A stretch of 64,000 nucleotides of DNA from Acidimicrobiia bacterium (lineage in GTDB: Bacteria > Actinomycetota > Acidimicrobiia > Acidimicrobiales > Aldehydirespiratoraceae). The notes beneath the pieces are model-generated. The model was not told the DNA's origin. It did not search any database and saw only the letters and a list, made by a program, of their open reading frames with translations. This document shows, one piece after another, positions 16,189 through 24,759 of this stretch; the first letter of the stretch is position 1, and each line of letters starts with the position of its first letter. Location of the stretch: the NCBI GenBank assembly GCA_022821685.1, contig JAJEDD010000035.1:1-64000 (forward strand), read 5' to 3'. The translations under genes were made by a program, and so were the position numbers.

Positions 16189-16257
16189 CCGCTCCGACTA
16201 GCTGGTCAGCATGGCCTCTAATGCCGTGTGGCCGGTGACTGGGTAGCCTTGGCGCTC

Positions 16258-17133
16258 GTGGAGTGGAATCCAGAATCTGAGGATCAAGGTCCGTTCTGGC
16301 CCGGCGCCGCTGAGAGGCGAAGCCCCCGGTGGGTGCCGATACTGCTGGCAATGGCGGTGGTGATCCTCGTCGTGGGCGGGGTGATCTGGTGGCTCGGCCG
16401 CGATGCCGGCGACGACAGTGACGCCCCGGCCGCAGCCGACGACACCGCCGAGGTGAGCGAAGACTCCGAAGCGGCCGCCGAGCCCGCCGACGAAGATGAT
16501 GCCGCGGCCAACAATGACGGCCAAGCCGATCAGGCCGCCGATGCTGGCGACACCCCGGCGGTCACCGTCGCTACCACATCCACGACACTGCCGGTCGCCC
16601 CTACCACGGTGGAGGCCACCACCACCACCCTCACCACGGTGCCGCCCCAGAACCCGGAGCAATTCGGCCCGTCGACGCTGAGCAATCGGTCCACCGTGTC
16701 GACCGTCGGCCTCGACAGCGTCACCTTCGGGATGACCGTGACCGAGGCCCAGCAGGCGGCGGGGACGGTGCTGGTTCCGGGCGGACCGACCGGCGCCTGC
16801 TATCACGTCGTCCCCGACGACGCACCCGAGGGCATCGTCTTCCTGGTTCACCAGGGCACCATCGAGCGCGTCGACATCAACAGCGGACCGATCACCACCC
16901 GCTCTGGAGTGGGTGTCGGGACTCCCGAGAGCAGGGTCACCGACCTGTTCGGCGACCGGATCGAGCGGGAGGTGCGACTCGACGGCACCGTCGATCTGGT
17001 CTATGTGCCCACCGATCCCGGCGACCAGAACTACCGGGTGGTGTTCAATGTCTCTGAGGGCGCGGTGCGGGCCTTCAAGTCCGGGCGACTTCCCCAGGTG
17101 ATGCTCGACACAGGCTGCGAGACGCCCTCTTAG
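16258..17133 (+). CDS. Single-pass membrane protein with Thr/Ala-rich linker, unknown
   Basis: A 291-aa protein from GTG 16258. One hydrophobic segment lies at about residues 27-47, followed by an acidic alanine-rich and then threonine/valine-rich low-complexity linker to about residue 135. A folded C-terminal domain of about 155 residues follows, with two cysteines (one in GACYHVVPDDAPEG, the other near the C-terminus in DTGCETPS). This suggests an anchored extracytoplasmic sensor or wall protein. A TAGCCT hexamer lies 8 nt upstream of the GTG, consistent with a near-leaderless start. The family is not recognised. Confidence 0.75.
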   Translation: MEWNPESEDQGPFWPGAAERRSPRWVPILLAMAVVILVVGGVIWWLGRDAGDDSDAPAAADDTAEVSEDSEAAAEPADEDDAAANNDGQADQAADAGDTPAVTVATTSTTLPVAPTTVEATTTTLTTVPPQNPEQFGPSTLSNRSTVSTVGLDSVTFGMTVTEAQQAAGTVLVPGGPTGACYHVVPDDAPEGIVFLVHQGTIERVDINSGPITTRSGVGVGTPESRVTDLFGDRIEREVRLDGTVDLVYVPTDPGDQNYRVVFNVSEGAVRAFKSGRLPQVMLDTGCETPS

Positions 17134-17161
17134 CCTGGCCGCGCTTCGGGGCCTCGACCGT

Positions 17162-17698
17162 TCAGGAGGGCAGCCCGCGCTCGTAGCCGTGGCAGTGGAT
17201 CTCGAACTCTCCGAAGCCCACCTCTTCGGCCTCGCCCGTCTCCAGGTCGAGATCTTGCACGAAGCGGATGGCGGAGGCTCGTATCACGTCGGCCTGCAGG
17301 TACAGGTCGAGCGGACTCTCGAGCGACGGCTCGATCCGCGTCCCGTCCGCGAGGACCAGTCCCACGTACGGGTCGGCCAGAAAGGCTTGCAGGTACAACT
17401 CGACTGCGTCGCCGGAGCCGGGATCGCCGCCCACCCCGATCACGACCACCTCGCCGGCCCCGAGCTCATGGCAGGTGACCTCGAACTCGTAGCGGGTTCC
17501 GCCGATTTCAGCCGTCCCCACCGAGCGGGGCTGCTCCGGCGGCGGCGCGGTGGTGGTCACCACGTCTTCGACGACAGGCTCTGCGGTCACCAGCGGGCCG
17601 TCGGCGGTGTCGGCGCAGCCTCCGGCCAGAACCGCTACTGCCCACAGCAGGAGGCCCGCACGGCGCGCTGTGTTGAGAAGCGCACCCCCGGACCGCAT
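17162..17698 (-). CDS. Putative lipoprotein, unknown
   Basis: A 178-aa protein with a signal peptide ending in lipobox LAGGC (Cys28), followed by a Thr/Pro-rich linker and a domain of about 115 residues with two cysteines (VTCHELG and EIHCHGY). Anchored at the outer face of the membrane. The ATG at 17698 lies 6 nt after TAGCGT, a leaderless pattern. It is convergent with the preceding membrane protein gene, which also has a linker-tethered outer domain. Confidence 0.78.
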   Translation of the reverse strand: MRSGGALLNTARRAGLLLWAVAVLAGGCADTADGPLVTAEPVVEDVVTTTAPPPEQPRSVGTAEIGGTRYEFEVTCHELGAGEVVVIGVGGDPGSGDAVELYLQAFLADPYVGLVLADGTRIEPSLESPLDLYLQADVIRASAIRFVQDLDLETGEAEEVGFGEFEIHCHGYERGLPS

Positions 17699-17797
17699 CG
17701 CGCCACGCTACGCGCTCCGCCGATCAGGCGCAGAATCACGAGGCCGCGCTCTGCGCGCCGGGCGCGCTCCAAGGAGTCCCAGATGTAGGGTTGGGCG

Positions 17798-17971
17798 GTG
17801 CCGTCTCAGAGCGAGTTGCGCAAGCGCCGGGTGCGGGCCGAGAGGCAGCCCGCCGCCAGCGGGCAGCACTATCGCTCTCGCCGGGATCGGCAGCGTCGCC
17901 TGTTCGCAGTGGTGGCGGTGCTGGTGGTGACGATGATGGTGGCGTCGCTGGCTGTGGGCCTGCTGGCGTAG
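17798..17971 (+). CDS. Small single-pass membrane protein
   Basis: A 57-aa open frame from GTG 17798. A basic N-terminal half (SELRKRRVRAERQ, then YRSRRDRQRRL) is followed by one hydrophobic helix (VVAVLVVTMMVASLAVGLL) and TAG. TAGGGT lies 6 nt before the GTG. It ends 15 bp before the cyclophilin gene, which has a similar basic N-terminus and helix, so the pair may be cotranscribed. The gene is very short, but base composition by codon position and topology support it. Confidence 0.6.
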   Translation: MPSQSELRKRRVRAERQPAASGQHYRSRRDRQRRLFAVVAVLVVTMMVASLAVGLLA

Positions 17972-17986
17972 CTCTAGGCGAAGCGG

Positions 17987-18988
17987 ATGAGTACGGCCAA
18001 GCGAGATCGCCAACGCGAGAACCGGCGCCAGCGCATAGCCGCCGATGAGGCCGCGGCCAAGCAGTACGCCACCCGTCGGCGCATCAAGCTCATCGGCATC
18101 GCGGTGGTGGTGGTGGCCGCCGCTCTCGCGGTGCTCGGGTTCCTCCAGAGCGACGACTCCGAACCCGATCAGGCCGTGGAGCCCGCCTTGGACGACCAGC
18201 AGGCCGATGAGCAGCAGGCTGACCCGGCCGCGGAACCAGACGACGATTCCGGCGCTGATGCCGCAGCCGCACAGGACATCGAGCCAGCTGCGGAGCCGGA
18301 CGACGAGCAGCAAGCTGATTCAGCCTCGACACCCGACGCTGAACAAGACGTCACTGCCTCGAACCCGGGATGTCCGGCGGTCGACGGATCAAGTCCCCGG
18401 GTGATCGACTTCGACGGCCCCCATCCCATGTGCATCGACCCCGAGGCTGGCTATGTGGCCACGTTCGACACCAGCGAGGGCGAGATGCGATTCGAGCTGA
18501 CCCCGTCGCAGACCCCGCTGACTGTCAACAACTTCGTGACGCTGGCCCGCTGGGGCTACTACGACGACACTCTGCTGTTCCGCACCGATCCGTCGATCGA
18601 CATCATCCAGGGCGGCTCCCCCCACACCAACGACAACCGGGATCCCGGTCCCGGGTACACGATTCCCGACGAGCCCGCCTTCGAGATCGCCCCCGACACC
18701 GGAGCCCTCGTCGGCCCCTACCGCTACCTGCCCGGCCAGCTCGTAATGGCCCGGTCAGCCGGACCCGACTCGGCCAGCGCCCAGTTCTTTCTGACCACCG
18801 GACCCAACACCGCCCTGCTGGACGGCCAGGGCACGTACGTGGTGTTCGGCAACACCGACGAGGCCGGACTGGCCGTGGCCCAGTCGATCATCGCCCTTCA
18901 CGAACCGGGCGGATCGCTGGGCGGCGCACCGTCGAGGGACGTGACCGTCCACTCGGTAACCATCGAAGAGACCCCCTCCAGCGGCTGA
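17987..18988 (+). CDS. Membrane-anchored peptidyl-prolyl isomerase (cyclophilin type)
   Basis: A 333-aa protein. It has a basic cytoplasmic N-terminus, one membrane helix (about 33-53), an acidic Asp/Ala/Gln-rich linker to about residue 120, then a cyclophilin domain (about 157-330). Visible cyclophilin elements are GEMRFELTPSQTPLTVNNFV, GYYDDTLLFRTDP, IIQGG, GQLVMARSAGPDSASAQFF and YVVFG. It should catalyse proline isomerisation in extracytoplasmic proteins. It overlaps nothing and directly follows the small membrane protein gene. Confidence 0.92.
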   Translation: MSTAKRDRQRENRRQRIAADEAAAKQYATRRRIKLIGIAVVVVAAALAVLGFLQSDDSEPDQAVEPALDDQQADEQQADPAAEPDDDSGADAAAAQDIEPAAEPDDEQQADSASTPDAEQDVTASNPGCPAVDGSSPRVIDFDGPHPMCIDPEAGYVATFDTSEGEMRFELTPSQTPLTVNNFVTLARWGYYDDTLLFRTDPSIDIIQGGSPHTNDNRDPGPGYTIPDEPAFEIAPDTGALVGPYRYLPGQLVMARSAGPDSASAQFFLTTGPNTALLDGQGTYVVFGNTDEAGLAVAQSIIALHEPGGSLGGAPSRDVTVHSVTIEETPSSG

Positions 18989-18996
18989 GACCTCGG

Positions 18997-19368
18997 TCAG
19001 ACAGACGGGTGGCTTACCATCCGGAGCCTGAGCGGAATCAACCGCGTGTTGACGGGGTCGACAACCAACAGCAGCCCCTCCAGCGTGTAGGCCCCGAGCA
19101 GCGGTTCGACACCGTTGTCGCCGAACAGCACCGGAGTGGTCACCGTGCGTTCGCCGATGGACACCACCACCTCGCCGAGGTCGAAGTCGACGAGGCTGCC
19201 GTCGGCCAGCTCGACGGTGCGGGTGCCCGAAGGCTCCACGCCCAGCTTTGTCAGCAGGTCAGACGGGACCAGGGTGAAGTAGGCGCCAGTGTCGACCAGC
19301 GCGTCGATCTCCAATGACCGTTCCCCGTCGATGCTCTCTAAGCGGACAGTCTGGCTGAATGTGCTCAT
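18997..19368 (-). CDS. Retropepsin-like aspartic protease family protein
   Basis: A 123-aa protein with the clan AA signature ALVDTGAYFTLVP (catalytic Asp in DTG) near residue 27, then VELADGSLVDFDLGEVVVSIG and the second-half pattern FGDNGVEPLLGAYTLEGLLLVV. Such single-domain bacterial aspartyl proteases act as dimers; substrates are mostly unknown. The ATG is preceded by AGAGGA at good spacing, so this start is preferred over an upstream in-frame TTG. Confidence 0.82.
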   Translation of the reverse strand: MSTFSQTVRLESIDGERSLEIDALVDTGAYFTLVPSDLLTKLGVEPSGTRTVELADGSLVDFDLGEVVVSIGERTVTTPVLFGDNGVEPLLGAYTLEGLLLVVDPVNTRLIPLRLRMVSHPSV

Positions 19369-19431
19369 ATCAAGTCCTCTCTCAGTCAATTCAAAACAGC
19401 ATTGAACCTTATGGCATTGGACTCTGCAACT

Positions 19432-19650
19432 CTATTTCCAGCTGGCGTAGCTGGTGCGGCGGCGCCAGCGGCGGCCTGCGTAGCGCCAGCGGGGCGAGGG
19501 CGGCGGGCCGGCTGCGCCTGTGGGATGGGGCCAGATCTCGGCGTGGAGCTGCTCGACCGCGTTGGCGATCGCAGCCCGCTCCGACTCGGTCGGTGCCGGG
19601 GTGATCGACACGATCTTCAGGGTGGCTGCGGCCTCGCCGTCGGCGGTCAC
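19432..19650 (-). CDS. accE: Acyl-CoA carboxylase epsilon subunit
   Basis: A 72-aa protein starting at a GTG that overlaps the pccB stop (GTGA). The pattern LKIVSITPAPTESERAAI, then a C-terminal aromatic/basic tail RWRYAGRRW, fits the small epsilon subunit that stabilises actinobacterial acetyl/propionyl-CoA carboxylases. The family is short and variable, so identification rests as much on position directly after the beta subunit as on sequence. Confidence 0.78.
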   Translation of the reverse strand: MTADGEAAATLKIVSITPAPTESERAAIANAVEQLHAEIWPHPTGAAGPPPSPRWRYAGRRWRRRTSYASWK

Positions 19651-21203
19651 AGTGGGACGTTGCCGTGCTTGCGCTCCGGCAGTTCCTCGCGCTTGGACTC
19701 GAGCATCCGCAGACCGGCCACGATCTTGCGCCGAGTCTGCGACGGCTCGATCACCTCGTCCACGAAGCCCCGCTCGGCGGCGACATAGGGGTTGGCCAGC
19801 CGCTGGGTGTAGTCGTCCACCAGCTCGCTGCGGCGGGCCGCCGGGTCGGCTGCGGAGGCCAACTCCCGGCGGTAGATGATCTCCACCGCGCCCTGCGGCC
19901 CCATCACGGCGATCTCGGCCGAAGGCCAGGCAAACGAGAGATCCGATCCCACGCCCTTGGAGTCCATCACCACGTAGGCGCCGCCGTAGGCCTTGCGGGT
20001 TATCACCGAGATGCGGGGCACGGCTGCCTCGCAGTAGGCGTACAGCAGCTTGGCGCCGTGGCGGATGATCCCGCCGTGCTCCTGGTCGACGCCGGGCAAG
20101 AAGCCGGGGACGTCCACGAAGGTGACCAGCGGGATGTTGAAGGCGTCGCAGGTGCGCACGAAGCGGGCCGCCTTCTCGGCCGACTCGATGTCGAGCACGC
20201 CGGCCAGCACCATCGGCTGGTTGCCCACCACCCCCACCGAGCGGCCGTCGATGCGGGCGAACCCGCACACGATGCTTCGGGCCCAGGCGGCGTGGTACTC
20301 GAGGAAGTCGCCGTCGTCGGCCACCTCGACGATCACGTCCTTCATGTCGTAGGGGACGTTGGGGCTGTCGGGCAGCAGGGTGTCGAGCGCCGGGCATTCC
20401 CGTTCGGGGTCGTCGGCCGACTTGTACGACGGCGGCTGCTCGAGGTTGTTGGACGGCAGGAACGACAGCAGCGCCTTCACGTCGTCGAGCACGTCGTGCT
20501 CGTCGGCGCCTACGAACGTGGCCACGCCCGACTTGGTGCTGTGGCTGGTGGCGCCGCCGAGGTCCTCGAGGGTGACGGCCTCGCCGGTGACGGCGCGCAC
20601 CACGTCGGGCCCGGTGATGAACATGTGCGACTTCTCGCGCACCATGAAGATGAAATCGGTCATGGCCGGGCTGTACACCGCCCCCCCGGCGCACGGTCCG
20701 AGGATCACGCTGATCTGGGGGATCACGCCCGAGGCCTGGACGTTGCGGTAGAAGATGCCGCCGTAGCCGTCGAGCGAGACGACGCCCTCCTGGATGCGGG
20801 CGCCGGCGCCGTCGTTGAGCCCGATGATGGGCGCCCCGACCGACACCGCCAGGTCCATCACCTTGTGGAGCTTCTCGGCGAACACCTCGCCCAGCGCGCC
20901 GCCCATGACGGTGAAGTCCTGGGCGAACACGAAGACCTTGCGGCCGTCGATGGTCCCCCAGCCGCAGATCACGCCGTCGGTGTAGGGACGGTCGTCGAGC
21001 CCGGCGGTGTGGGCCCGGTGCCGGGCCAGCATGTCGAGTTCGTGGAACGAGCCGTCGTCGAGCAGGTAGTCGAGGCGCTCGCGGGCCAGCAGCTTGCCCT
21101 TGTCGTGCTGGCGCTGGACCGCCCGCTCGGGTCCGGCCGACCGCGCCTCGGACTTGCGAGCCCTCAGATCCTCGATCTTGTCGTGCAGAGAGGCCTCAGC
21201 CAC
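19647..21203 (-). CDS. pccB: Propionyl-/acetyl-CoA carboxylase beta subunit
   Basis: A 518-aa carboxyltransferase subunit. It moves CO2 from biotin to acyl-CoA, giving methylmalonyl-CoA or malonyl-CoA. Expected elements are present: KLLARERLDYLLDDGSF, GGALGEVFAEK, GAGARIQEGV, oxyanion-type glycines in GPCAGGAVYSPA, and C-terminal KAYGGAYVVM and GAVEIIYRRE. TAGCCT lies 8 nt before the GTG start. The biotin carboxylase subunit is not in the window; a methylmalonyl-CoA epimerase is at 26816. Confidence 0.93.
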   Translation of the reverse strand: MAEASLHDKIEDLRARKSEARSAGPERAVQRQHDKGKLLARERLDYLLDDGSFHELDMLARHRAHTAGLDDRPYTDGVICGWGTIDGRKVFVFAQDFTVMGGALGEVFAEKLHKVMDLAVSVGAPIIGLNDGAGARIQEGVVSLDGYGGIFYRNVQASGVIPQISVILGPCAGGAVYSPAMTDFIFMVREKSHMFITGPDVVRAVTGEAVTLEDLGGATSHSTKSGVATFVGADEHDVLDDVKALLSFLPSNNLEQPPSYKSADDPERECPALDTLLPDSPNVPYDMKDVIVEVADDGDFLEYHAAWARSIVCGFARIDGRSVGVVGNQPMVLAGVLDIESAEKAARFVRTCDAFNIPLVTFVDVPGFLPGVDQEHGGIIRHGAKLLYAYCEAAVPRISVITRKAYGGAYVVMDSKGVGSDLSFAWPSAEIAVMGPQGAVEIIYRRELASAADPAARRSELVDDYTQRLANPYVAAERGFVDEVIEPSQTRRKIVAGLRMLESKREELPERKHGNVPL

Positions 21204-21443
21204 AACCCCAGAGGCTACCGGTGGCGCAGATGGAGCCAGCCGCCCCGACCGCGGGCGTCCAGTTTCATCCCGAGTCGGTGCTCACCACTCGGGCCGAGAG
21301 CTGTCAGTGGAGCAACCCTGCGGTTCGACCCGTGGGCGGTTGTGTCGTTGTCGTCGGCGCGGGTGGAGCCGACCGCCTCGCGAGGGCTGCACCGCTGTCT
21401 CGTAGTGTGGTGCCGTGGATTGGCGGCAAGCGCTCGGGGTTCG

Positions 21444-22652
21444 ATGATGGCTGGGGGTCGGGCGCCGTACCTGGAGCCGGGGAGGATCGGCTCGCTCACG
21501 CTGGCGAACCGGCTGGTCAGGGCGTCCACCTCCGAGACGATGGCCGGACCCGACGGTGCTGGGACCCCGGCCCTGGCTGACTTGTACGGCACGCTGGCCG
21601 CCGGCGGGGCGGGGTTGATCCTCACCGGGCACATCTACGTGGAGCGCCGCGGCCAGGCCAGCGCCCACCAGCCCGGCCTCTACGACGACCGCCTGGTCGA
21701 GTCGATGGTGCAGGTCACCGACGCGGTGCATGCCCGCGGGGGCCGGATCTTCGCTGAGATCGGCCACGCCGGCAGCCAGACCATGCTGCCCGAGGTGGGG
21801 CCCATCGCTCCGTCGCCCACTGCCAACGAGATGTACGGCCTCCAGCCCCGCGAGGCCACCACCGACGACATCGTCGATGTGATCGCCGCCTTCGGTCAGG
21901 CGGCCCGCAGGGCGAGGGAGGCCGGGTTCGACGGGGTCCACATCCACGGAGGCAACGGCTATCTGATCTCAGAGTTCTCTTCGCCTGTCACCAACGTGCG
22001 CACCGACGAATGGGGCGGCGACGCCGAGCGCCGCGGCCGATTCGTGCTGGCCGTCTACGACGCGGTGCGCGCCGCGGTGGGCGACGACTTCTGCGTGACG
22101 GCCCGCATCGGGATCGGCGACTCCATCGCGGGAGGACTCGAGGCGCCCGAGAGCGTGGAGCGGGTGGGCCTGCTGGCCGAGCGAGGTCTCGACGCGGTGG
22201 AGGTGTCGTACGGGATCATGAAGAGCTATCTCGAGAACATCCGCACCTATGTGGCCGTCGGCCCGGGCCAGGCCGTCCGCAACGCTCTGGTGCAGCGGCT
22301 GGTGAAGCCCCAGGGACCCGAGGCCTACTACCGGCACTTCGCCCGGGCCGTGAAGGAGGCGGTGGACATCCCGGTGATCCTCGTAGGCGGGATCCGCACC
22401 ACTCAGACGATGGCGGATGTGATCGGGTCGGGCGACGCCGACTTTGTGGCCATGTCGCGGCCGTTCATCCGCGAGCCCGATCTGGCCAACAAGCTGGCCG
22501 CGGGGCGCACCGGCACCGTCGAGTGCGTGTCGTGCAACATGTGCCTCGTCCACGACGGCTTCGATCCGCTCCGCTGCTGGCGCACCAGTCCCGCCGCGGT
22601 GGGCGCCCACATCTACGCCCGCCACATCCGCGGCCGGCTCGGACGCGGCTAG
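21444..22652 (+). CDS. NADH:flavin oxidoreductase, Old Yellow Enzyme family, with Fe-S motif
   Basis: A 402-aa FMN TIM-barrel reductase. Features include RLVRASTSETMA, EIGHAGSQT, VHIHGGNGYLISEF, PVTNVRTDEWGG and PVILVGGI. Near the C-terminus, CVSCNMC followed by a later cysteine (PLRCW) matches the 4Fe-4S motif of 2,4-dienoyl-CoA reductase and trimethylamine dehydrogenase. The C-terminal FAD/NAD domain of those enzymes is absent, so it may need a partner reductase. ATG 21444 or the adjacent ATG 21447 is the start. The 240 bp upstream hold nothing recognisable. Confidence 0.88.
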   Translation: MMAGGRAPYLEPGRIGSLTLANRLVRASTSETMAGPDGAGTPALADLYGTLAAGGAGLILTGHIYVERRGQASAHQPGLYDDRLVESMVQVTDAVHARGGRIFAEIGHAGSQTMLPEVGPIAPSPTANEMYGLQPREATTDDIVDVIAAFGQAARRAREAGFDGVHIHGGNGYLISEFSSPVTNVRTDEWGGDAERRGRFVLAVYDAVRAAVGDDFCVTARIGIGDSIAGGLEAPESVERVGLLAERGLDAVEVSYGIMKSYLENIRTYVAVGPGQAVRNALVQRLVKPQGPEAYYRHFARAVKEAVDIPVILVGGIRTTQTMADVIGSGDADFVAMSRPFIREPDLANKLAAGRTGTVECVSCNMCLVHDGFDPLRCWRTSPAAVGAHIYARHIRGRLGRG

Positions 22653-22665
22653 ACGGCGGCCGGGT

Positions 22666-23901
22666 CTAGCCGGACTCGCCGCCAGCGCCCGCGGCCTCAG
22701 CCATCCCAGGGGAGAGAAAGCTGTCGTCGTACTGGAACAGGCTGAGGTCCACGACCAGTTCGGGCGGCGGTGCCTCGATGCTGATGGCCGCGTCGAAGTC
22801 GTAGAACTCCACGGTGATCACGCTTGAGGGAACCACCTCGTCGGGATCGGCAAAGCCCGCGAGCATCGCGGCCACATCGAAGGACAGGCGGCGCACCAGG
22901 TTGTCGTCGTCGATCCAGATCTCGACCTCGAATCCGGTGTCGAACATGGAGAGTATCTCCTCGAGGGCTCCCGCGAGCGGGTCGGTGGAGCTGTCGTCGA
23001 AGAACTCGCCGTCGGGGGTGTCGGTCTCGTCCTCGCCGAAGGGCTCGCCCAGGGCCTCGCCGATCATGTCCAACAGCGACAACTGCAGTCTCACCCGGGT
23101 GGCCTCAGTGCCCCGCACGTCCTCGCGGCCGATGACTTGCGGGTTGCGGGCGCCGGACAGGATGGTGCCGATGTCGCCCAGCGGATCGCACTCGGGGGCC
23201 AGAGTGTCGACCGACAGGGGGAAGACGCACATCAGATCCCCGCCCGATGCCATGGCGTCGGTGGCGGGATCCCCGGTGGTGAACGGCTCGGCTGTGTGCC
23301 AGGCCTCGTCGATCCCCAGTTCGGCCAGGGTCTCCGCCGGCACCGGGGGCCGCACGTAGATCACCCCGCCCACGTAGCGGAACTCGGCGTCGGCGCCCTC
23401 GGGGAATCTCGGGTCGCTTCCCGACGGCAGCTCGATCATGACGGCGAGGTCGCCGTCGGTGTCGGACTCGAAGCGAGCGGGCAGGCTGGCGTCCGGCCCG
23501 GCTTGGAAGGTTGCCTCCCCCCTCACGGAGCGGCCGTCGAGCTGTGTCATGGCTGATGCCAGCAGCCCGGCAGCATCGACGGTTTCGGCGGTGTCTCCGT
23601 CACCGGTCGTGCCGGCATCGGGTGGAGCATCGCTGTCACCGGCCGTGTCGGCATCAGAAGCGGCGTCTGCCTCTCCATCATCGGGCGTGGCACCGTCTTC
23701 CGGCGCGTCTGTATCCGCCTCGCTGGATTCAGGCTCTGCCACTTCCGCGGCCGGCTCGCTTGCCGCAGTGGCAGCAGTGGCAGCAGTGTCGGCCTGATCC
23801 TGGGAGTCGGCGGTGGTGACGACGGGGTCTGCGTCGGTGCCGCAGGCCGCGGCCAGCAGCGCCGCTGTGACCAGCACCCCGGCCATTCGCAATCGGGACA
23901 T
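22666..23901 (-). CDS. Putative lipoprotein, LppX/LprG-like
   Basis: A 411-aa protein with a signal peptide ending in lipobox AAAC (Cys20), an acidic Asp/Ala/Glu-rich linker to about residue 120, then a C-terminal domain. The domain opens with AAGLLASAMTQLDGRSVRGE and continues with beta-rich sequence, a pattern resembling the LppX/LprG lipid-binding lipoproteins of actinobacteria. The ATG is preceded by GGAGGCA. The family assignment is tentative. The 196 bp upstream, shared with divergent arsC, hold no further gene. Confidence 0.7.
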   Translation of the reverse strand: MSRLRMAGVLVTAALLAAACGTDADPVVTTADSQDQADTAATAATAASEPAAEVAEPESSEADTDAPEDGATPDDGEADAASDADTAGDSDAPPDAGTTGDGDTAETVDAAGLLASAMTQLDGRSVRGEATFQAGPDASLPARFESDTDGDLAVMIELPSGSDPRFPEGADAEFRYVGGVIYVRPPVPAETLAELGIDEAWHTAEPFTTGDPATDAMASGGDLMCVFPLSVDTLAPECDPLGDIGTILSGARNPQVIGREDVRGTEATRVRLQLSLLDMIGEALGEPFGEDETDTPDGEFFDDSSTDPLAGALEEILSMFDTGFEVEIWIDDDNLVRRLSFDVAAMLAGFADPDEVVPSSVITVEFYDFDAAISIEAPPPELVVDLSLFQYDDSFLSPGMAEAAGAGGESG

Positions 23902-24097
23902 ATGTGCCTCCTTGGGTTGGCACACGGTTTGTGCCTGACACTACAGACGCACGCCTGCCGCCACGGGTTCCAAGATTTTGCCGAGTGTCAACCGAATGTT
24001 CGTCCGCTGCCAATGACTGACCCGCCTGCCGTCAGCAAGGCTTGAACCCGCCATTGTCAACCGTCGGAACGGCCCGACACTTCTCCGAGAGGCAGCC

Positions 24098-24748
24098 ATG
24101 TCATCCGGCGACCGCACCCAGCCCGAGACCGTCAAGCTCACCACCGAGCAGCTGCTGCTCATCAGGCAGGCCTCGGTGAGGCTCCAGAAGAAGTTCGAGG
24201 GAACCTTCAACGCCGAGACCATCGAGCGCTACATCACCGACTCGCAAACCCAGATCGAGTCTCGGGCCCGGTTCGCTAGCTGGCTGCCCATCCTGATCGA
24301 GCGCTTCACCCACGACCGGCTGCTGGCGCTGGCCCGCCTCGAGGTGGGCGCTCTCGACCGGCCCGGCGTGCTGTTCCTGTGTGTGCACAACGCGGGCCGC
24401 TCCCAGATGGCGGCTGGGTACCTGCGGCATATGGCCATCGACCGCATCGACATCTTCACCGGCGGTTCCGACCCCGGCTATGAAGTCAACAGGGTGGTGG
24501 TGGCGGCCATGGCCGAGGAGGGCATCGACATCTCGACTGAGTACCCCAAGCCCTGGACCGACGAGATCGCCCGGGCCGCGGACGTGATCGTCACCATGGG
24601 GTGCGGCGACGCCTGCGGTGTCTATCCGGGCAAGCGCTACGAGGACTGGGTGCTGGACGATCCCTCCGGCCAGCCCATTGAGGCGGTGCGAGCCATCCGC
24701 AACGACATTAAGAGCAGGGTCGAGCAACTTCTCGCCACCCTGGTCTGA
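24098..24748 (+). CDS. arsC: Arsenate reductase, low-molecular-weight phosphatase type, with N-terminal helical domain
   Basis: A 216-aa protein. Residues about 10-85 form a helical domain found in actinobacterial ArsC enzymes. The catalytic LMW-PTPase-like domain begins with VLFLCVHNAGRSQMAAG (nucleophile Cys95, Arg101) and has the late element TMGCGDACGVYPG, then DWVLDDPSG. In Corynebacterium, related enzymes form an arseno-mycothiol adduct that mycoredoxin reduces; the mshA-like gene in this window makes that mechanism plausible. There is no arsenite pump or ArsR nearby. Confidence 0.88.
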   Translation: MSSGDRTQPETVKLTTEQLLLIRQASVRLQKKFEGTFNAETIERYITDSQTQIESRARFASWLPILIERFTHDRLLALARLEVGALDRPGVLFLCVHNAGRSQMAAGYLRHMAIDRIDIFTGGSDPGYEVNRVVVAAMAEEGIDISTEYPKPWTDEIARAADVIVTMGCGDACGVYPGKRYEDWVLDDPSGQPIEAVRAIRNDIKSRVEQLLATLV

Positions 24749-24759
24749 CCCACGCTCCA

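Noticed and set aside
19665..21443. Very long plus-strand frame upstream of the OYE-family gene
   Set aside because: The upstream part is antisense to pccB; only the segment from 21444 matches a protein family.
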